Positions 1-7,535 of a DNA stretch of 48,394 bases are shown here, piece after piece. The translations under genes were made by a program, and so were the position numbers. The stretch comes from Acidobacteriota bacterium (GTDB taxonomy: Bacteria; Acidobacteriota; Terriglobia; Bryobacterales; Bryobacteraceae). Under the pieces are notes generated by a model. That model ran no database searches and was not told the origin of the DNA. It saw only the letters and a program-made list of their open reading frames with translations. Numbering within the stretch: position 1 is the first letter of the stretch; every line of letters begins with the position of its first letter. The stretch is taken from the NCBI GenBank assembly GCA_016870995.1, contig VFZU01000035.1, positions 1 through 48,394 of the forward strand. Reading direction: 5' to 3'.

Positions 1-132
1 CCGCTTTCGCGCTATTCTGCTTTCGGGTCATCTGCCTTTCCTCTTTCTCCGCCGCTAACGGATTTGTGAAAGGTTTAGCATGACCCATTTCCTTTTTGCA
101 AAACTCTTAATACTTAACCGCATCATGGAGGC

Positions 133-360
133 ATGCGCAATGGTTCTCAGGGCTTTTCGCTAACCATCGAGTACGAGCGGGAGGACGATGGCCGATGGTT
201 GGCGGACATTCCTGCGTTGCCCGGTGTGACGGCCTACGGCCGGTCGAAAACAAAAGCGACTGCGGCGGTGCAAGCGCTGGCCCTAAGGGTGATCGCGGAT
301 CGCTTGGAGCATGAGAAGGCAATTGCTGGTTCGATGAGCGTGATTTTCATTGGCGCCTAG
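133..360 (+). CDS. HicB-like antitoxin domain protein (orphan)
   Basis: A 75-residue protein of the HicB/UPF0150 type. The core runs from a beta strand (FSLTIEYEREDDGRW) through LPGVTAYG to a helix with VIADRLEHE, the usual layout of the short HicB fold. HicB antitoxins normally bind and block the HicA mRNA interferase. No hicA lies upstream or downstream here, so it is an orphan or its partner has been lost. The start is well supported: GGAGG ends 2 nt before the ATG. It resembles the hicB at 15.9 kb (shared GRW, PGV, YG and VI.DR..H positions). The 132 bases before it hold no other gene that I can see. The domain call is fairly sure; its activity is unknown. Confidence 0.75.
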   Translation: MRNGSQGFSLTIEYEREDDGRWLADIPALPGVTAYGRSKTKATAAVQALALRVIADRLEHEKAIAGSMSVIFIGA

Positions 361-403
361 TCATTGTGCATGGCCGTCATGCTGGCGCTAGGTTGAGAGT
401 GCG

Positions 404-664
404 GTGCCTGAAATCAGTCGCTTGTTTGGAATTGTCGTTCAAATATATTAAGCGGATCATGATCCGCAGCATTTTCATGTGCGGCATGGCGGGCAAAAGG
501 CGCTGATCGAAGTCGAGAAGCTCTCAGTGCTGCGCGGGAGCCGTTCACCTAGGGCGATGTCGCTCGTAACCGAATGGGCAGGCTTGCACCAAGCCGAATT
601 GATGGAGGATTGGAAGTTGGCAAGGCAAGAGGAAGAACTCAAGCTGATCGCGCCTTTGGAGTAA
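404..664 (+). pseudogene. DUF4160 protein, interrupted by an in-frame TAA
   Basis: Reading from GTG 404 gives VPEISRLFGIVVQIY, then TAA at 449-451, then ADHDPQHFHVRHGGQKALIE and on to IAPLE in the same frame. Together these make one complete DUF4160 protein of about 86 residues: the N-terminal PEISRFFGI block, the central DH.P.HFH block and the WA.LH..EL..DW C-terminal helix. The stop replaces a position that is usually aromatic (Tyr or Phe), so one base change from TAT/TAC would explain it. The part after the stop stays open for 61 codons from a GTG at 479, but would lack the first strand. DUF4160 genes are commonly followed by DUF2442, as here, and such pairs are suspected toxin-antitoxin-like modules. 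A sequencing error is the alternative. Confidence 0.72.
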
Positions 665-669
665 ACACC

Positions 670-936
670 ATGCTGAAAGATATCGTCTTTGCAAGTCCGG
701 TTGAAGGGTATCGACTCAAGATCCGCTACGAGGATGGCGTCGAGGGGATTGTGGATCTTGGCGAAATGCTGAGCTTTCGCGGAGTGTTTGCTCCGCTGCA
801 GGAGCCAGATTACTTTGCACAGGTTCGAGTCGATCCCGAGTTAGGCACCGTTTCGTGGCCGAACGGGGCAGATCTGGACCCGGATGTTTTGTACAACATG
901 CTGGTTCCGCAAAGCGATGAGCTTTTCTCGGTTTGA
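670..936 (+). CDS. DUF2442 domain protein
   Basis: An 88-residue protein beginning MLKDIVFASPVEGYRLKI, with the acidic strand FEDG-type segment (RYEDGVEGIVDL), LRGVFAPL-like block and the closing TVSWPNGADLDPDVLY. That ending (WPNGADLDPD.LY) is the hallmark of DUF2442. The ATG at 670 sits 5 nt after the DUF4160 stop, so the two form a transcriptional pair; a longer in-frame opening from 574 would overlap DUF4160 and is not needed. The family is often found beside DUF4160 and has been suggested to be the antitoxin-like member; no activity is established. This copy appears intact while its DUF4160 partner is broken. Confidence 0.8.
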   Translation: MLKDIVFASPVEGYRLKIRYEDGVEGIVDLGEMLSFRGVFAPLQEPDYFAQVRVDPELGTVSWPNGADLDPDVLYNMLVPQSDELFSV

Positions 937-962
937 TTGCTGGACTCAAAGGGTGTGGCCGA

Positions 963-1205
963 ATGAATGATGACGGTGTGGTGGTTTCGAATCCCAAGGT
1001 GATGCTGGGGAAGCCTGTGATTCGTGGCACCAGGATCACGGTGGAGTTGATCCTTGAGGAGTTTGCAGCGGGGCAAACGGAGGCCGATATTCTACTGGCT
1101 TACCCGCATCTCACTCAAGAAGGCGTTCGTGCAGCGCTGACCTTTGCGGCTAAGGAAGCAAGGCTGCCGATGCAGCGGCGAGCTTTGCCTTGTGGCGGCG
1201 AATGA
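963..1205 (+). CDS. DUF433 antitoxin-like protein (orphan)
   Basis: An 80-residue DUF433 protein: NPKVMLGKPVIRGTRITVELILEEFAAGQTEADILLAYPHLTQEGVRAAL matches the family's GKP.IRGTRI strand and the helical A..I...YP.LT...V.AAL segment, a small winged-helix-like DNA-binding fold. The ATG at 963 gives the usual distance to the GKP motif; an in-frame TTG at 933 overlapping the DUF2442 stop is possible but less likely. DUF433 genes are usually followed by a DUF5615 PIN-like toxin, as at 14.7-15.3 kb in this window. Here no toxin follows, and the last ten codons look like run-on sequence. Confidence 0.8.
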   Translation: MNDDGVVVSNPKVMLGKPVIRGTRITVELILEEFAAGQTEADILLAYPHLTQEGVRAALTFAAKEARLPMQRRALPCGGE

Positions 1206-1359
1206 TGGATTCTGAGAAATCGTGCAGTTCTGGGATTGAGGCGACTAAGGCGTCGAGGCGGGCGACATCCTTGGATTTGAGTTTGAGAATTTTGGCCAAT
1301 TCCTCTGGGATTACTCGCGGACCGGGAATCACGACTGGCATGCATTTGTTGCGTGCCAT
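1150..1359 (-). CDS. small hypothetical protein
   Basis: A possible 69-residue protein (MARNKCMPVVIPGPRVIPEE to AASAALLP). It has a Pro/Val start, a Lys-rich stretch (LAKILKLKSKDVARLD) that may be helical, and a hydrophobic C-terminus. I do not recognise it. It overlaps the last 56 bases of the DUF433 gene on the opposite strand and lies just upstream, in coordinate terms, of the 3' end of cimA. Its balanced composition and helix-like middle are the only arguments that it is real; it may be a chance reading frame. Confidence 0.3.
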   Translation of the reverse strand: MARNKCMPVVIPGPRVIPEELAKILKLKSKDVARLDALVASIPELHDFSESIIRRHKAKLAAASAALLP

Positions 1360-1379
1360 GCCTTGACTGTAGCTGGCGG

Positions 1380-2993
1380 CTAGACGCCCCAGCTGTAGTC
1401 TTTGAGGGCGGCGTCGAGTTCTTCGGTGGAGTCGTGGAGGCGCATCAGCTCGAGGCGTAATGCGTCGCACATGGCTCGCCAGCTGGCTTCGATGATGTTT
1501 TCACTGACGCCGACCGTGGCCCAGGTGCGCTTGAAGTCGCTCCATTCCACCAAGACTCTCACCTTGGCGGCGGTGCCGGGTTTGGCGTCTAATACACGGA
1601 CTTTGTAGTCGGTGAGGCGGACTTGGGCGATCTCGGGGTAGCGCTGGCTGAGGCATTGCCTGAGCGAGAGGTCGAGGGAGTTCACCGGGCCGTCGCCGAG
1701 GGCGGAGGCCGAAAGGATGCTGCCGTCGCCGAGCTTGACGATGACGCTGGCGGTTGTAGTCGACTTGCCGCCGGGGGTGGAGCGGGTGGCGACTTCGTAG
1801 TTCACGACATCGAAGAAATGTACGCCAGGGTGGAGGGCTTCGCGCACCAACATCTCAAAGGTGCCTTCGGCGGCTTCGAGGTCGTAGCCTTCGTATTCGA
1901 GGTCTTTAATGCGCTCGAGAAGTTCGCGGCGGGCTTCCGGCGAGAGGCGGTCGCCGAGGCCGCGCTCTTCGAGCTTGTAGATGATGTTGCCGCGGCCGGA
2001 GAGGTCGCTCAGCAGCACGCGCTGGCGGTTGCCGGTGGCCTTGGGGATGATGTGCTCGTAGGTCGAAGAATCTTTGAGGATGGCGCTGACGTGGACTCCG
2101 CCTTTGTGGGCAAAGGCGCTCTTGCCGACGTAGGGTTGGTTGTTGGCCAGCGGCAGGTTGGCGAGTTCGGCCAGGTAGCGGCAGACGCTGGTGAGGTGTT
2201 CGAGCTTCTCGGGGCCAATGGTGGTGTGGCCGAGCTTTAATTCGAGATTCGCGATAACGCTCGCGAGATTGGCGTTACCGCAGCGTTCGCCATAACCGTT
2301 GAGGCAGCCCTGGACGTGGGTTGCGCCGCATTCGACGGCGGCGATGGTGTTGGCGACGGCGACGTCGGAATCGTTATGGCAGTGGATGCCGATGATCTTG
2401 TCGAAGCGCTTGCGGACTTCCGAGACGATTTCAGCGAGTTGGCCCGGGAGGGTTCCGCCGTTGGTGTCGCAAAGGACGAGGGCGTCGGCGCCGGCATTGG
2501 CGGCGGCTTCGAGGGTTTGGAGGGCATAGGTGGGGTTGGCCTTATAGCCGTCGAACCAGTGCTCGGCGTCGTAGATTACTTCGCGGCCGTGCTTCTTGAG
2601 GTAGCCGACGGTTTCGGCGATGAGCTTGAGGTTTTCGTCCTCGGTGATGCCGAGGGCGCGATGGACGTGGAGATCCCAGCTCTTGCCGAAGATGGCGACA
2701 GCGGGAGTTTCGCTTTCGACGAGGGCGTTGACGCTCGCGTCTTTCTCAACAGGGTTGCGCGCGAGGCGCGTCGCGCCAAAGGCCGTCAAGCGCGAGTGAT
2801 GCAGCTTGAGGCCCTTGGCACGAGCAAAAAATTCCTTATCCTTCGGATTCGAACCCGGCCAACCGCCTTCAATGTAGTCAATGCCCAGCTCATCGAGTTT
2901 CATCGCAATGGCGAGCTTATCGTCGACACTGTAGCTGACGTTTTCCCCTTGGGTGCCGTCGCGGAGGGTCGTGTCGAAGGTAAGGATGCGCAT
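1380..2993 (-). CDS. cimA: (R)-citramalate synthase CimA
   Basis: A 537-residue protein of the DRE-TIM metallolyase family. FDTTLRDGTQGENVSYS at the N-terminus carries the DTTLRDG catalytic motif, GIHCHND supplies the HxH metal ligands, and GCLNGYGERCGNANL is the family's second signature. The C-terminal ~150 residues form the LeuA-type dimerisation/allosteric domain (VVNYEV..., PVNSLDLSL, DYKVRVL). The enzyme condenses pyruvate and acetyl-CoA to citramalate, giving a threonine-independent route to 2-oxobutyrate and isoleucine. The YEGYDLE.AEGTFE segment and overall length fit the CimA type rather than 2-isopropylmalate synthase. It is the last gene of ilvB-ilvN-ilvC-cimA, 2 nt after ilvC, which agrees with an isoleucine role. 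Confidence 0.93.
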   Translation of the reverse strand: MRILTFDTTLRDGTQGENVSYSVDDKLAIAMKLDELGIDYIEGGWPGSNPKDKEFFARAKGLKLHHSRLTAFGATRLARNPVEKDASVNALVESETPAVAIFGKSWDLHVHRALGITEDENLKLIAETVGYLKKHGREVIYDAEHWFDGYKANPTYALQTLEAAANAGADALVLCDTNGGTLPGQLAEIVSEVRKRFDKIIGIHCHNDSDVAVANTIAAVECGATHVQGCLNGYGERCGNANLASVIANLELKLGHTTIGPEKLEHLTSVCRYLAELANLPLANNQPYVGKSAFAHKGGVHVSAILKDSSTYEHIIPKATGNRQRVLLSDLSGRGNIIYKLEERGLGDRLSPEARRELLERIKDLEYEGYDLEAAEGTFEMLVREALHPGVHFFDVVNYEVATRSTPGGKSTTTASVIVKLGDGSILSASALGDGPVNSLDLSLRQCLSQRYPEIAQVRLTDYKVRVLDAKPGTAAKVRVLVEWSDFKRTWATVGVSENIIEASWRAMCDALRLELMRLHDSTEELDAALKDYSWGV

Positions 2994-2995
2994 GG

Positions 2996-4015
2996 TTACT
3001 CCTGAGGGACGCCGACTTCCTTCTTCTTCTTGAGGAAGGTCATCATTTCGCGGAGTTCCTTGCCGACGGTTTCAATGCGAGTGTTGGCACCCTTCTTGCG
3101 CATGGCGAGGAAGTTGCCGCGGCCGTTCTTGTTTTCAGCCATCCAGTTGCGGGCGAAGGTGCCTTCCTGGATCTCGGTGAGGACCTTTTTCATCTCGGCG
3201 CGAGTGGCGTCGGTGATGATGCGCGGGCCGGTGACGTAGTCGCCATATTCGGCCGTATCGGAGACCGAGTAGCGCATGTAGCCGAGGCCGCCCTCATAGA
3301 TGAGGTCGACGATGAGCTTGAGCTCGTGGAGGCATTCGAAGTAGGCGATCTCGGGGGCGTAGCCGGCATCGACGAGGGTTTCAAAGCCCGCGTTGATGAG
3401 TTCGCTGACACCGCCGCAGAGGACAGCCTGTTCGCCGAAGAGATCGGATTCGGTTTCTTCACGGAAGTTGGTTTCGATCACGCCGGCCTTGAGGCAGCCG
3501 AGGCCGAGGGCGTAGGCGAGTGAGTTCTCGAGAGCCTTGCCGGTGGCGTTCTGGTGAACAGCAACGAGGGCCGGGACGCCGACACCTTCGGTGTACAGTT
3601 CGCGAACGCGATGGCCGGGAGCCTTGGGGGCGACCATGGTGACGTCAACGCCTTCGGGAGCGGTGATGAAGCCGAAGTGGATGTTGAAGCCGTGGGCAAA
3701 CATGAGCGTCTTGCCAGCGGTGAGGTTGGGCTTGATCTCCTTCTCGTACAGGTCGGCCTGGATGTGGTCGCTGACGAGGATCATGAGGAAGTCGCTGGCC
3801 TTGGTGGCTTCGGCGACCGTCATGACCTTGAGACCGGCGGCTTCGGCCTTGGCCCAGGACTTGGAACCTTCATAGAGACCCACGACAACATTGAGGCCGG
3901 AATCCCGAAGGTTCAGCGAGTGGGCGTGGCCCTGGGAACCATATCCGACAATCCCGATGGTCTTGTCTTTGAGGAGGCCCAGATTGCCGTCTTTTTCGTA
4001 GTAGCGGTTTGGCAT
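2996..4015 (-). CDS. ilvC: ketol-acid reductoisomerase IlvC
   Basis: A 339-residue class I enzyme, the usual length. It converts 2-acetolactate and 2-aceto-2-hydroxybutyrate to the dihydroxyacids of valine/leucine and isoleucine synthesis with NAD(P)H and Mg2+. Seen: the Rossmann motif [26 protein letters not shown], and the metal-binding [15 protein letters not shown] block with its Asp and two Glu, followed by the knotted helical domain ([19 protein letters not shown]). The start codon abuts the ilvN stop directly (4015/4016), indicating translational coupling. The C-terminus is Lys-rich ([11 protein letters not shown]). Confidence 0.96.
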   Translation of the reverse strand: MPNRYYEKDGNLGLLKDKTIGIVGYGSQGHAHSLNLRDSGLNVVVGLYEGSKSWAKAEAAGLKVMTVAEATKASDFLMILVSDHIQADLYEKEIKPNLTAGKTLMFAHGFNIHFGFITAPEGVDVTMVAPKAPGHRVRELYTEGVGVPALVAVHQNATGKALENSLAYALGLGCLKAGVIETNFREETESDLFGEQAVLCGGVSELINAGFETLVDAGYAPEIAYFECLHELKLIVDLIYEGGLGYMRYSVSDTAEYGDYVTGPRIITDATRAEMKKVLTEIQEGTFARNWMAENKNGRGNFLAMRKKGANTRIETVGKELREMMTFLKKKKEVGVPQE

Positions 4016-4567
4016 TTACTTGCTCAGTACCCTTTCTTGTTCTTCTTCTTCGGCAGCGCCCATGGGGACGGGCGTGGCGAGACGCAGTTTCTTCGGTTCC
4101 AGCGTTACAGCAACCAAACCGCTGCGGGTGACTTCGATTTCCCCGTAGCTGCGCATGAGGTCAATAAATTCGTCCAGTTTTTCGGGGTCGCCGGTGCACT
4201 CGATGGCGAAGCCTTCGACGGAGGAGTCGACGACGCGGGCCTGGAAGATTTCAGCTTCCTTGAGGATGGCGGTGCGATTGGACATTTCAGCGCGGACGCG
4301 GAGGAGAACCATCTCGCGAGCGACGCTGCGTTCTTCGGTGAGGTCGGCGGCCTGGAGGACGTTGACGAGCTTGTTGAGCTGCTTGACGACCTGGGCGCGG
4401 ACTTTGTGCTCGACGTCGACGACGATCGTCATGCGGGACAGAGTGTCATCGAGGGTGCGGGCGACCGTAAGGCTCTCGACGTTGTAGTTGCGCGCGGCGA
4501 GGACGCCGACGACACGCATGAGAGCGCCCGGTTTATTTTCGACTAATAAGGAGAGGGTCTGGAGCAT
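4016..4567 (-). CDS. ilvN: acetolactate synthase small (regulatory) subunit IlvN/IlvH
   Basis: A 183-residue regulatory subunit. The N-terminal ACT domain (LSLLVENKPGALMRVVGVLAARNYNVESLTVA) binds valine and gives feedback inhibition; the C-terminal domain (IECTGDPEKLDEFIDLMRSYGEIEVTRSGLVA) is the conserved second ACT-like half. It sits 10 nt after ilvB and touches ilvC. Compared with the usual ~160-175 residues it has a short charged tail (AAEEEEQERVLSK). The symbol ilvH would serve equally well. Confidence 0.94.
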   Translation of the reverse strand: MLQTLSLLVENKPGALMRVVGVLAARNYNVESLTVARTLDDTLSRMTIVVDVEHKVRAQVVKQLNKLVNVLQAADLTEERSVAREMVLLRVRAEMSNRTAILKEAEIFQARVVDSSVEGFAIECTGDPEKLDEFIDLMRSYGEIEVTRSGLVAVTLEPKKLRLATPVPMGAAEEEEQERVLSK

Positions 4568-4577
4568 GATGATTTAC

Positions 4578-6338
4578 CTAGCTGGCGACCGCGACGGGCT
4601 GGGGCTGGCCGAGGACCATTTCGTTGATGGCGCCGCCGGCGGGCACCATGGGGTAGACGTTTTCAAACGGCGTGACGCGCACGTTGAGGAAGTAGGGGCC
4701 GGGTTCGTTGACCGCTTCGAGCAGGGCAGGACGGAGTTTTTCGGGCTTGCTGATCGTCTTGCCCTTGAAGCCGTAGGCGCCGGCGAGGAGGTGGGCTTCA
4801 GGGAAGCTATCGAGAGTGACCTCGCTCAAGCGGTTGTTGTAGAACAGTTCCTGCCACTGACGGACCATGCCCAGGTAGCCATTGTTCATGACGATGATCT
4901 TGACGGGGAGCTTGTGGTTGGCGATGGTGGCGAATTCGGGGATGGACATCTGGAAGCCGCCGTCACCGCAGATGGAGAAGACGAGCTTGTCGGGGCAGGC
5001 GAACTGCGCGCCGATGGCCGAGGGGAGGCCGAAGCCCATGGTGCCGAGGCCACCGGAGTTGATCCAGAGGCGAGGATGATTGTACCGGATTAATTGCGCG
5101 GCCCACATCTGGTGCTGGCCGACGTCGGTGGTGACGATGGCTTCGCCGCCGGAGATGCTATCGATTTCGGCCATCAGGTGCTGCGGCTTGATTTCGTCGA
5201 CAGAGAACTCAGGCTTGAGCGGGTGTTGCTCCATCCAGCCGCGGATGGTGTTCCACCATTCGGCGCGGGCGCTGGACTTTTGAGCGCGCATTTCGGGTTC
5301 GAGTTCGCGCATGACCTTATTGAGCTTGGTGAGGACTTTCTTGGCATCGCCGACGATGGGGAGTTCGGCGTTGCGGATCTTGGAGATTTCGCTGGGGTCG
5401 ATGTCGACGTGGATGACCTTGGCGTGGGGGGCGAAGGCATTGAGGCGGCCCGTAACGCGGTCGTCGAAGCGGACGCCGAGAGCGATGATGAGGTCGGTGT
5501 TGTACATGCCCATGTTGGCGGCGTAGGAGCCGTGCATGCCGGGCATGGAGATGAAGTTGCGATGGTTGCCAGGGAGAGCGCCGAGGCCCATGAGGGTGTT
5601 GACGCAAGGCAGGTCGGCGAGCTCAACGAGTTCGCGGAGTTCGTTGTGGGCGTGGCTGTGGATGATGCCGCCGCCGGCGTAGACCATGGGGCGCTCGGCT
5701 TCCCAGATCATCTGGGCGGCGCGGCGGATCTGGCCGGTGTGGCCTTCGGTGTAGAGCTTGTAGCCGGGAAGGTGGATGGAATCAACGGGCTGGTATTGCG
5801 TGGAGCCCTGGAAGATGTCCTTCGGAATATCGACGAGGACGGGGCCGGGGCGGCCGGTGGTGGCGATGTAGAAGGCCTCATGGATGATGCGGGGCAGTTC
5901 GGAGACGTGCTTGACCATGAAGTTGTGCTTGGTGGCGGGGCGGGTGATGCCGAAGGTGTCGGCTTCCTGGAAGGCGTCGGTGCCGATGAGCTTGGAGGTG
6001 ACCTGGCCGGTGATGGCGACGACGGGGATGGAATCCATCATGGCGTCGACGAGGCCGGTGACGAGGTTCATCGCGCCGGGGCCGGAGGTGGCGCAGCAGA
6101 CACCCACTTTGCCGGTGGCGCGGGAATAACCCTGGGCGGCGAAGGCCGCGTTCTGTTCGTGACGGACGAGGACGTGCTGGATCTGGTGATCGTACATGGC
6201 GTCATAGAAGGGTAGGGTGACGCCACCGGGGTAACCAAAGATCAGGTCGACGCCTTCACGGACGAGGCACTCGAGCAGGATGTGAGAACCGCTCATGAGA
6301 GTGCCGGCGCCAGCGGGCGGGTTAATAGTGGATGCCAT
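4578..6338 (-). CDS. ilvB: acetolactate synthase large subunit IlvB
   Basis: A 586-residue thiamine-diphosphate enzyme making acetolactate from two pyruvates or acetohydroxybutyrate from pyruvate and 2-oxobutyrate. Seen: the catalytic Glu in VRHEQNAAF (about residue 61), GKVGVCCATSGPGAMN, the central FAD-binding region (VGDAKK), and the ThDP/Mg motif GDGGFQMSIPEFATI...NNGYLGMVRQWQ. Length is typical. An AGGAG lies 12 nt before the chosen ATG, a little far; an in-frame ATG at residue 15 (MSGSHIL) is an alternative start. It is the first structural gene of the ilv operon and is preceded by a candidate attenuator (6378-6571). Confidence 0.95.
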   Translation of the reverse strand: MASTINPPAGAGTLMSGSHILLECLVREGVDLIFGYPGGVTLPFYDAMYDHQIQHVLVRHEQNAAFAAQGYSRATGKVGVCCATSGPGAMNLVTGLVDAMMDSIPVVAITGQVTSKLIGTDAFQEADTFGITRPATKHNFMVKHVSELPRIIHEAFYIATTGRPGPVLVDIPKDIFQGSTQYQPVDSIHLPGYKLYTEGHTGQIRRAAQMIWEAERPMVYAGGGIIHSHAHNELRELVELADLPCVNTLMGLGALPGNHRNFISMPGMHGSYAANMGMYNTDLIIALGVRFDDRVTGRLNAFAPHAKVIHVDIDPSEISKIRNAELPIVGDAKKVLTKLNKVMRELEPEMRAQKSSARAEWWNTIRGWMEQHPLKPEFSVDEIKPQHLMAEIDSISGGEAIVTTDVGQHQMWAAQLIRYNHPRLWINSGGLGTMGFGLPSAIGAQFACPDKLVFSICGDGGFQMSIPEFATIANHKLPVKIIVMNNGYLGMVRQWQELFYNNRLSEVTLDSFPEAHLLAGAYGFKGKTISKPEKLRPALLEAVNEPGPYFLNVRVTPFENVYPMVPAGGAINEMVLGQPQPVAVAS

Positions 6339-6377
6339 AAAACTTTTGAACTCCTAAACTGCGATAGACAAAGATAA

Positions 6378-6415
6378 AGGCCACTGGTAGGATTTTAGCT
6401 TCCCGCCAGTGGCCT
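6378..6415 (-). terminator. ilv operon attenuator hairpin (candidate)
   Basis: On the minus strand a perfect 10-bp inverted repeat (AGGCCACTGG / CCAGTGGCCT, loop 18 nt) is followed at once by TTTATCTTTG, the form of a Rho-independent terminator. It lies between the leader peptide stop (6440) and ilvB (6338), and so cannot be the end of an ordinary gene. A GGCCT at 6433-6437, just after the leader stop, can pair with the AGGCC of the first arm and would prevent the terminator forming. Stem and position are seen; attenuation is inferred from the E. coli ilv operons. Confidence 0.65.
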
Positions 6416-6435
6416 AGAATTTAAGATTCCGGAGG

Positions 6436-6447
6436 CCGCTCAAGCGG
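6436..6447 (-). promoter_or_regulatory. small hairpin around the leader-peptide stop codon
   Basis: The minus strand reads CCGC-TTGA-GCGG, a 4-bp stem whose loop contains the TGA stop of the leader peptide. A ribosome finishing or stalling in the leader would decide whether this helix forms, and it is adjacent to the GGCCT that could act as antiterminator. Short, so it could be chance. Confidence 0.35.
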
Positions 6448-6571
6448 GAGTGCAGGGTACTTGTACGACCCCAACTCCTACGAGGAGAATGCCAATGATA
6501 ATGACAACGGCCCGAATGACGGGAATGACGGCAGGCCGTTGGTAGCGGGTTGCGCCAGTCAGATTCGTCAT
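6440..6571 (-). CDS. ilv leader peptide (branched-chain amino-acid rich)
   Basis: A 43-codon reading frame directly upstream of ilvB. Residues 14-37 are almost only branched-chain amino acids: the run AVIPVIRAVVIIIGILLVGV continues GVVQV, with nine Val, six Ile and two Leu in 24 codons. This closely recalls the E. coli ilvB leader peptide IvbL, which is dominated by Val. The ATG at 6571 has only a weak ribosome-binding site (GAAG). In the classical model, scarcity of charged tRNA-Val/Ile/Leu stalls the ribosome here and stops the downstream hairpin from terminating transcription. A small membrane peptide is the alternative, since the run is also hydrophobic enough to span a membrane, but position and hairpin favour a leader. 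Confidence 0.7.
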   Translation of the reverse strand: MTNLTGATRYQRPAVIPVIRAVVIIIGILLVGVGVVQVPCTPA

Positions 6572-6632
6572 ACTTCGTAGAATAAGCCAAAAGCGTGGCA
6601 AATGCAAGACGAGTTGAGCATAAATTTGGCTA

Positions 6633-6638
6633 ATTATA
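6633..6638 (-). promoter_or_regulatory. -10 element for the ilv leader (candidate)
   Basis: The minus strand has a perfect TATAAT here, in an AT-rich stretch between the end of the nucleotidyltransferase gene (6678) and the leader peptide (6571). Transcription would start near 6626, leaving about 55 nt before the leader ATG. No good -35 box is seen at 16-18 nt. A second weaker pair (TTGCAT, 17 nt, TATTCT) lies closer to the leader. Confidence 0.4.
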
Positions 6639-6677
6639 AGATTTGGTGATTTGAGTCGTGGAGAGGGGCGCGGTTGG

Positions 6678-7250
6678 CTAGTGTTTGGGATGCTGGCCTG
6701 AGCGCAGTGTTGCGAACAGTGACATGATCTCCGGGGCTTCTTTTGCCTCTGCCAATGGGGCGAGATTGGTTTCGATGTATGCCCAGTCGAGGATATGACC
6801 GTGGCGGATGGCGATGCCTTCCGCATCGCGAATGTCGAGGGGACGGCTGGCAAAGAGCTTCATGATCATGAGGTCTTCGGCGGAACAGGTGCGGAGTGTG
6901 ACATTCGGGGCAAATTCGAACCATGTGGAGCGGGAGATTGCGGATTGCTCGAAGGGTAGGGCGGACATTGAGATATCAATTCCATTTTTCTGACTGGATT
7001 CGAGTAGGAGCACCCTGTGGCGTAGGGCGAAGGCTTTTGCATCTGGCCGGCGAGGGGCGAAGGATTGCAACAGGGAGTCAATGAAATGCTCCTCGTTGCC
7101 AAAGCCGACGAAGAGAGACAGGTCGAGGTCGCGAGTGATCCTGGGTTCTGACCATCGCTGGACGGCAATTCCCCCGATGAAGCAATAGCTCCAAGCCTGT
7201 GCTTCGCAGAAGGACTGCAAAAGTACAGCGTCTTCGAGGAGATCGATCAC
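6678..7250 (-). CDS. AbiEii-like nucleotidyltransferase domain protein
   Basis: A 190-residue protein of the minimal nucleotidyltransferase superfamily. CFIGGIAVQRWSEPRITRDLDLSLF holds the GG motif followed by the DLDL acidic pair (metal-binding), and NGIDISMSALPFE may give the third acidic residue. The SAEDLMIMKLFASRPLDIRDAEGI block and the LDWAYIE.NL ending are typical of the nucleotidyltransferases found in type IV toxin-antitoxin-like or MNT/partner cassettes. It starts at GTG in a 4-nt overlap (GTGA) with the small gene upstream, so the two are translationally coupled. Whether it is the toxin or the antitoxin member, and its substrate, cannot be told from sequence. Confidence 0.72.
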   Translation of the reverse strand: MIDLLEDAVLLQSFCEAQAWSYCFIGGIAVQRWSEPRITRDLDLSLFVGFGNEEHFIDSLLQSFAPRRPDAKAFALRHRVLLLESSQKNGIDISMSALPFEQSAISRSTWFEFAPNVTLRTCSAEDLMIMKLFASRPLDIRDAEGIAIRHGHILDWAYIETNLAPLAEAKEAPEIMSLFATLRSGQHPKH

Positions 7251-7465
7251 CTGGGGCGCAGCCTGGCAAAGACGCGCTGCATTTCGACGAGGCCGGAATC
7301 CTGTCGAGGGGGGTGAGTGCGAGTGGCCTGGTTGAAGAGGGAGGCGAGCATTCGCAGAGACTGTGTGGTATCGGTGGAGCGAAGTTCCTCGAGACGGATG
7401 GATTCCAGTTCGAGGCCAGCTTGCTTCCAGGTGTTCACCCAGCGAAGGACATCGGGATCGGCCAT
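7247..7465 (-). CDS. small partner protein of the nucleotidyltransferase
   Basis: A 72-residue protein from ATG 7465 (MADPDVLRWVNTWKQAGLEL...), ending SGLVEMQRVFARLRPR. A longer reading from TTG 7525 adds 20 residues, but ATG is preferred because the WV.TWKQAG block then starts near the N-terminus. No strong ribosome-binding site is visible for either. It looks helical and charged, with no motif I can name. Its 4-nt overlap with the nucleotidyltransferase and shared strand argue for one two-gene cassette, which is the layout of toxin-antitoxin or phage-defence pairs; that role is inference. Confidence 0.6.
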   Translation of the reverse strand: MADPDVLRWVNTWKQAGLELESIRLEELRSTDTTQSLRMLASLFNQATRTHPPRQDSGLVEMQRVFARLRPR

Positions 7466-7535
7466 GACTTCATTGTAGGCATTGGGGTTCGATTTCCGCT
7501 GACGTAAGAGAGCGGGGTGTGACAAGATTTGTCCA

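Noticed and set aside
5094-6215. Long + strand open frame opposite ilvB
   Set aside because: It is antisense to a clear ilvB, is composed of Asp/Gly/Val-rich low-complexity sequence produced by the complementary codons, and has no recognisable motif.
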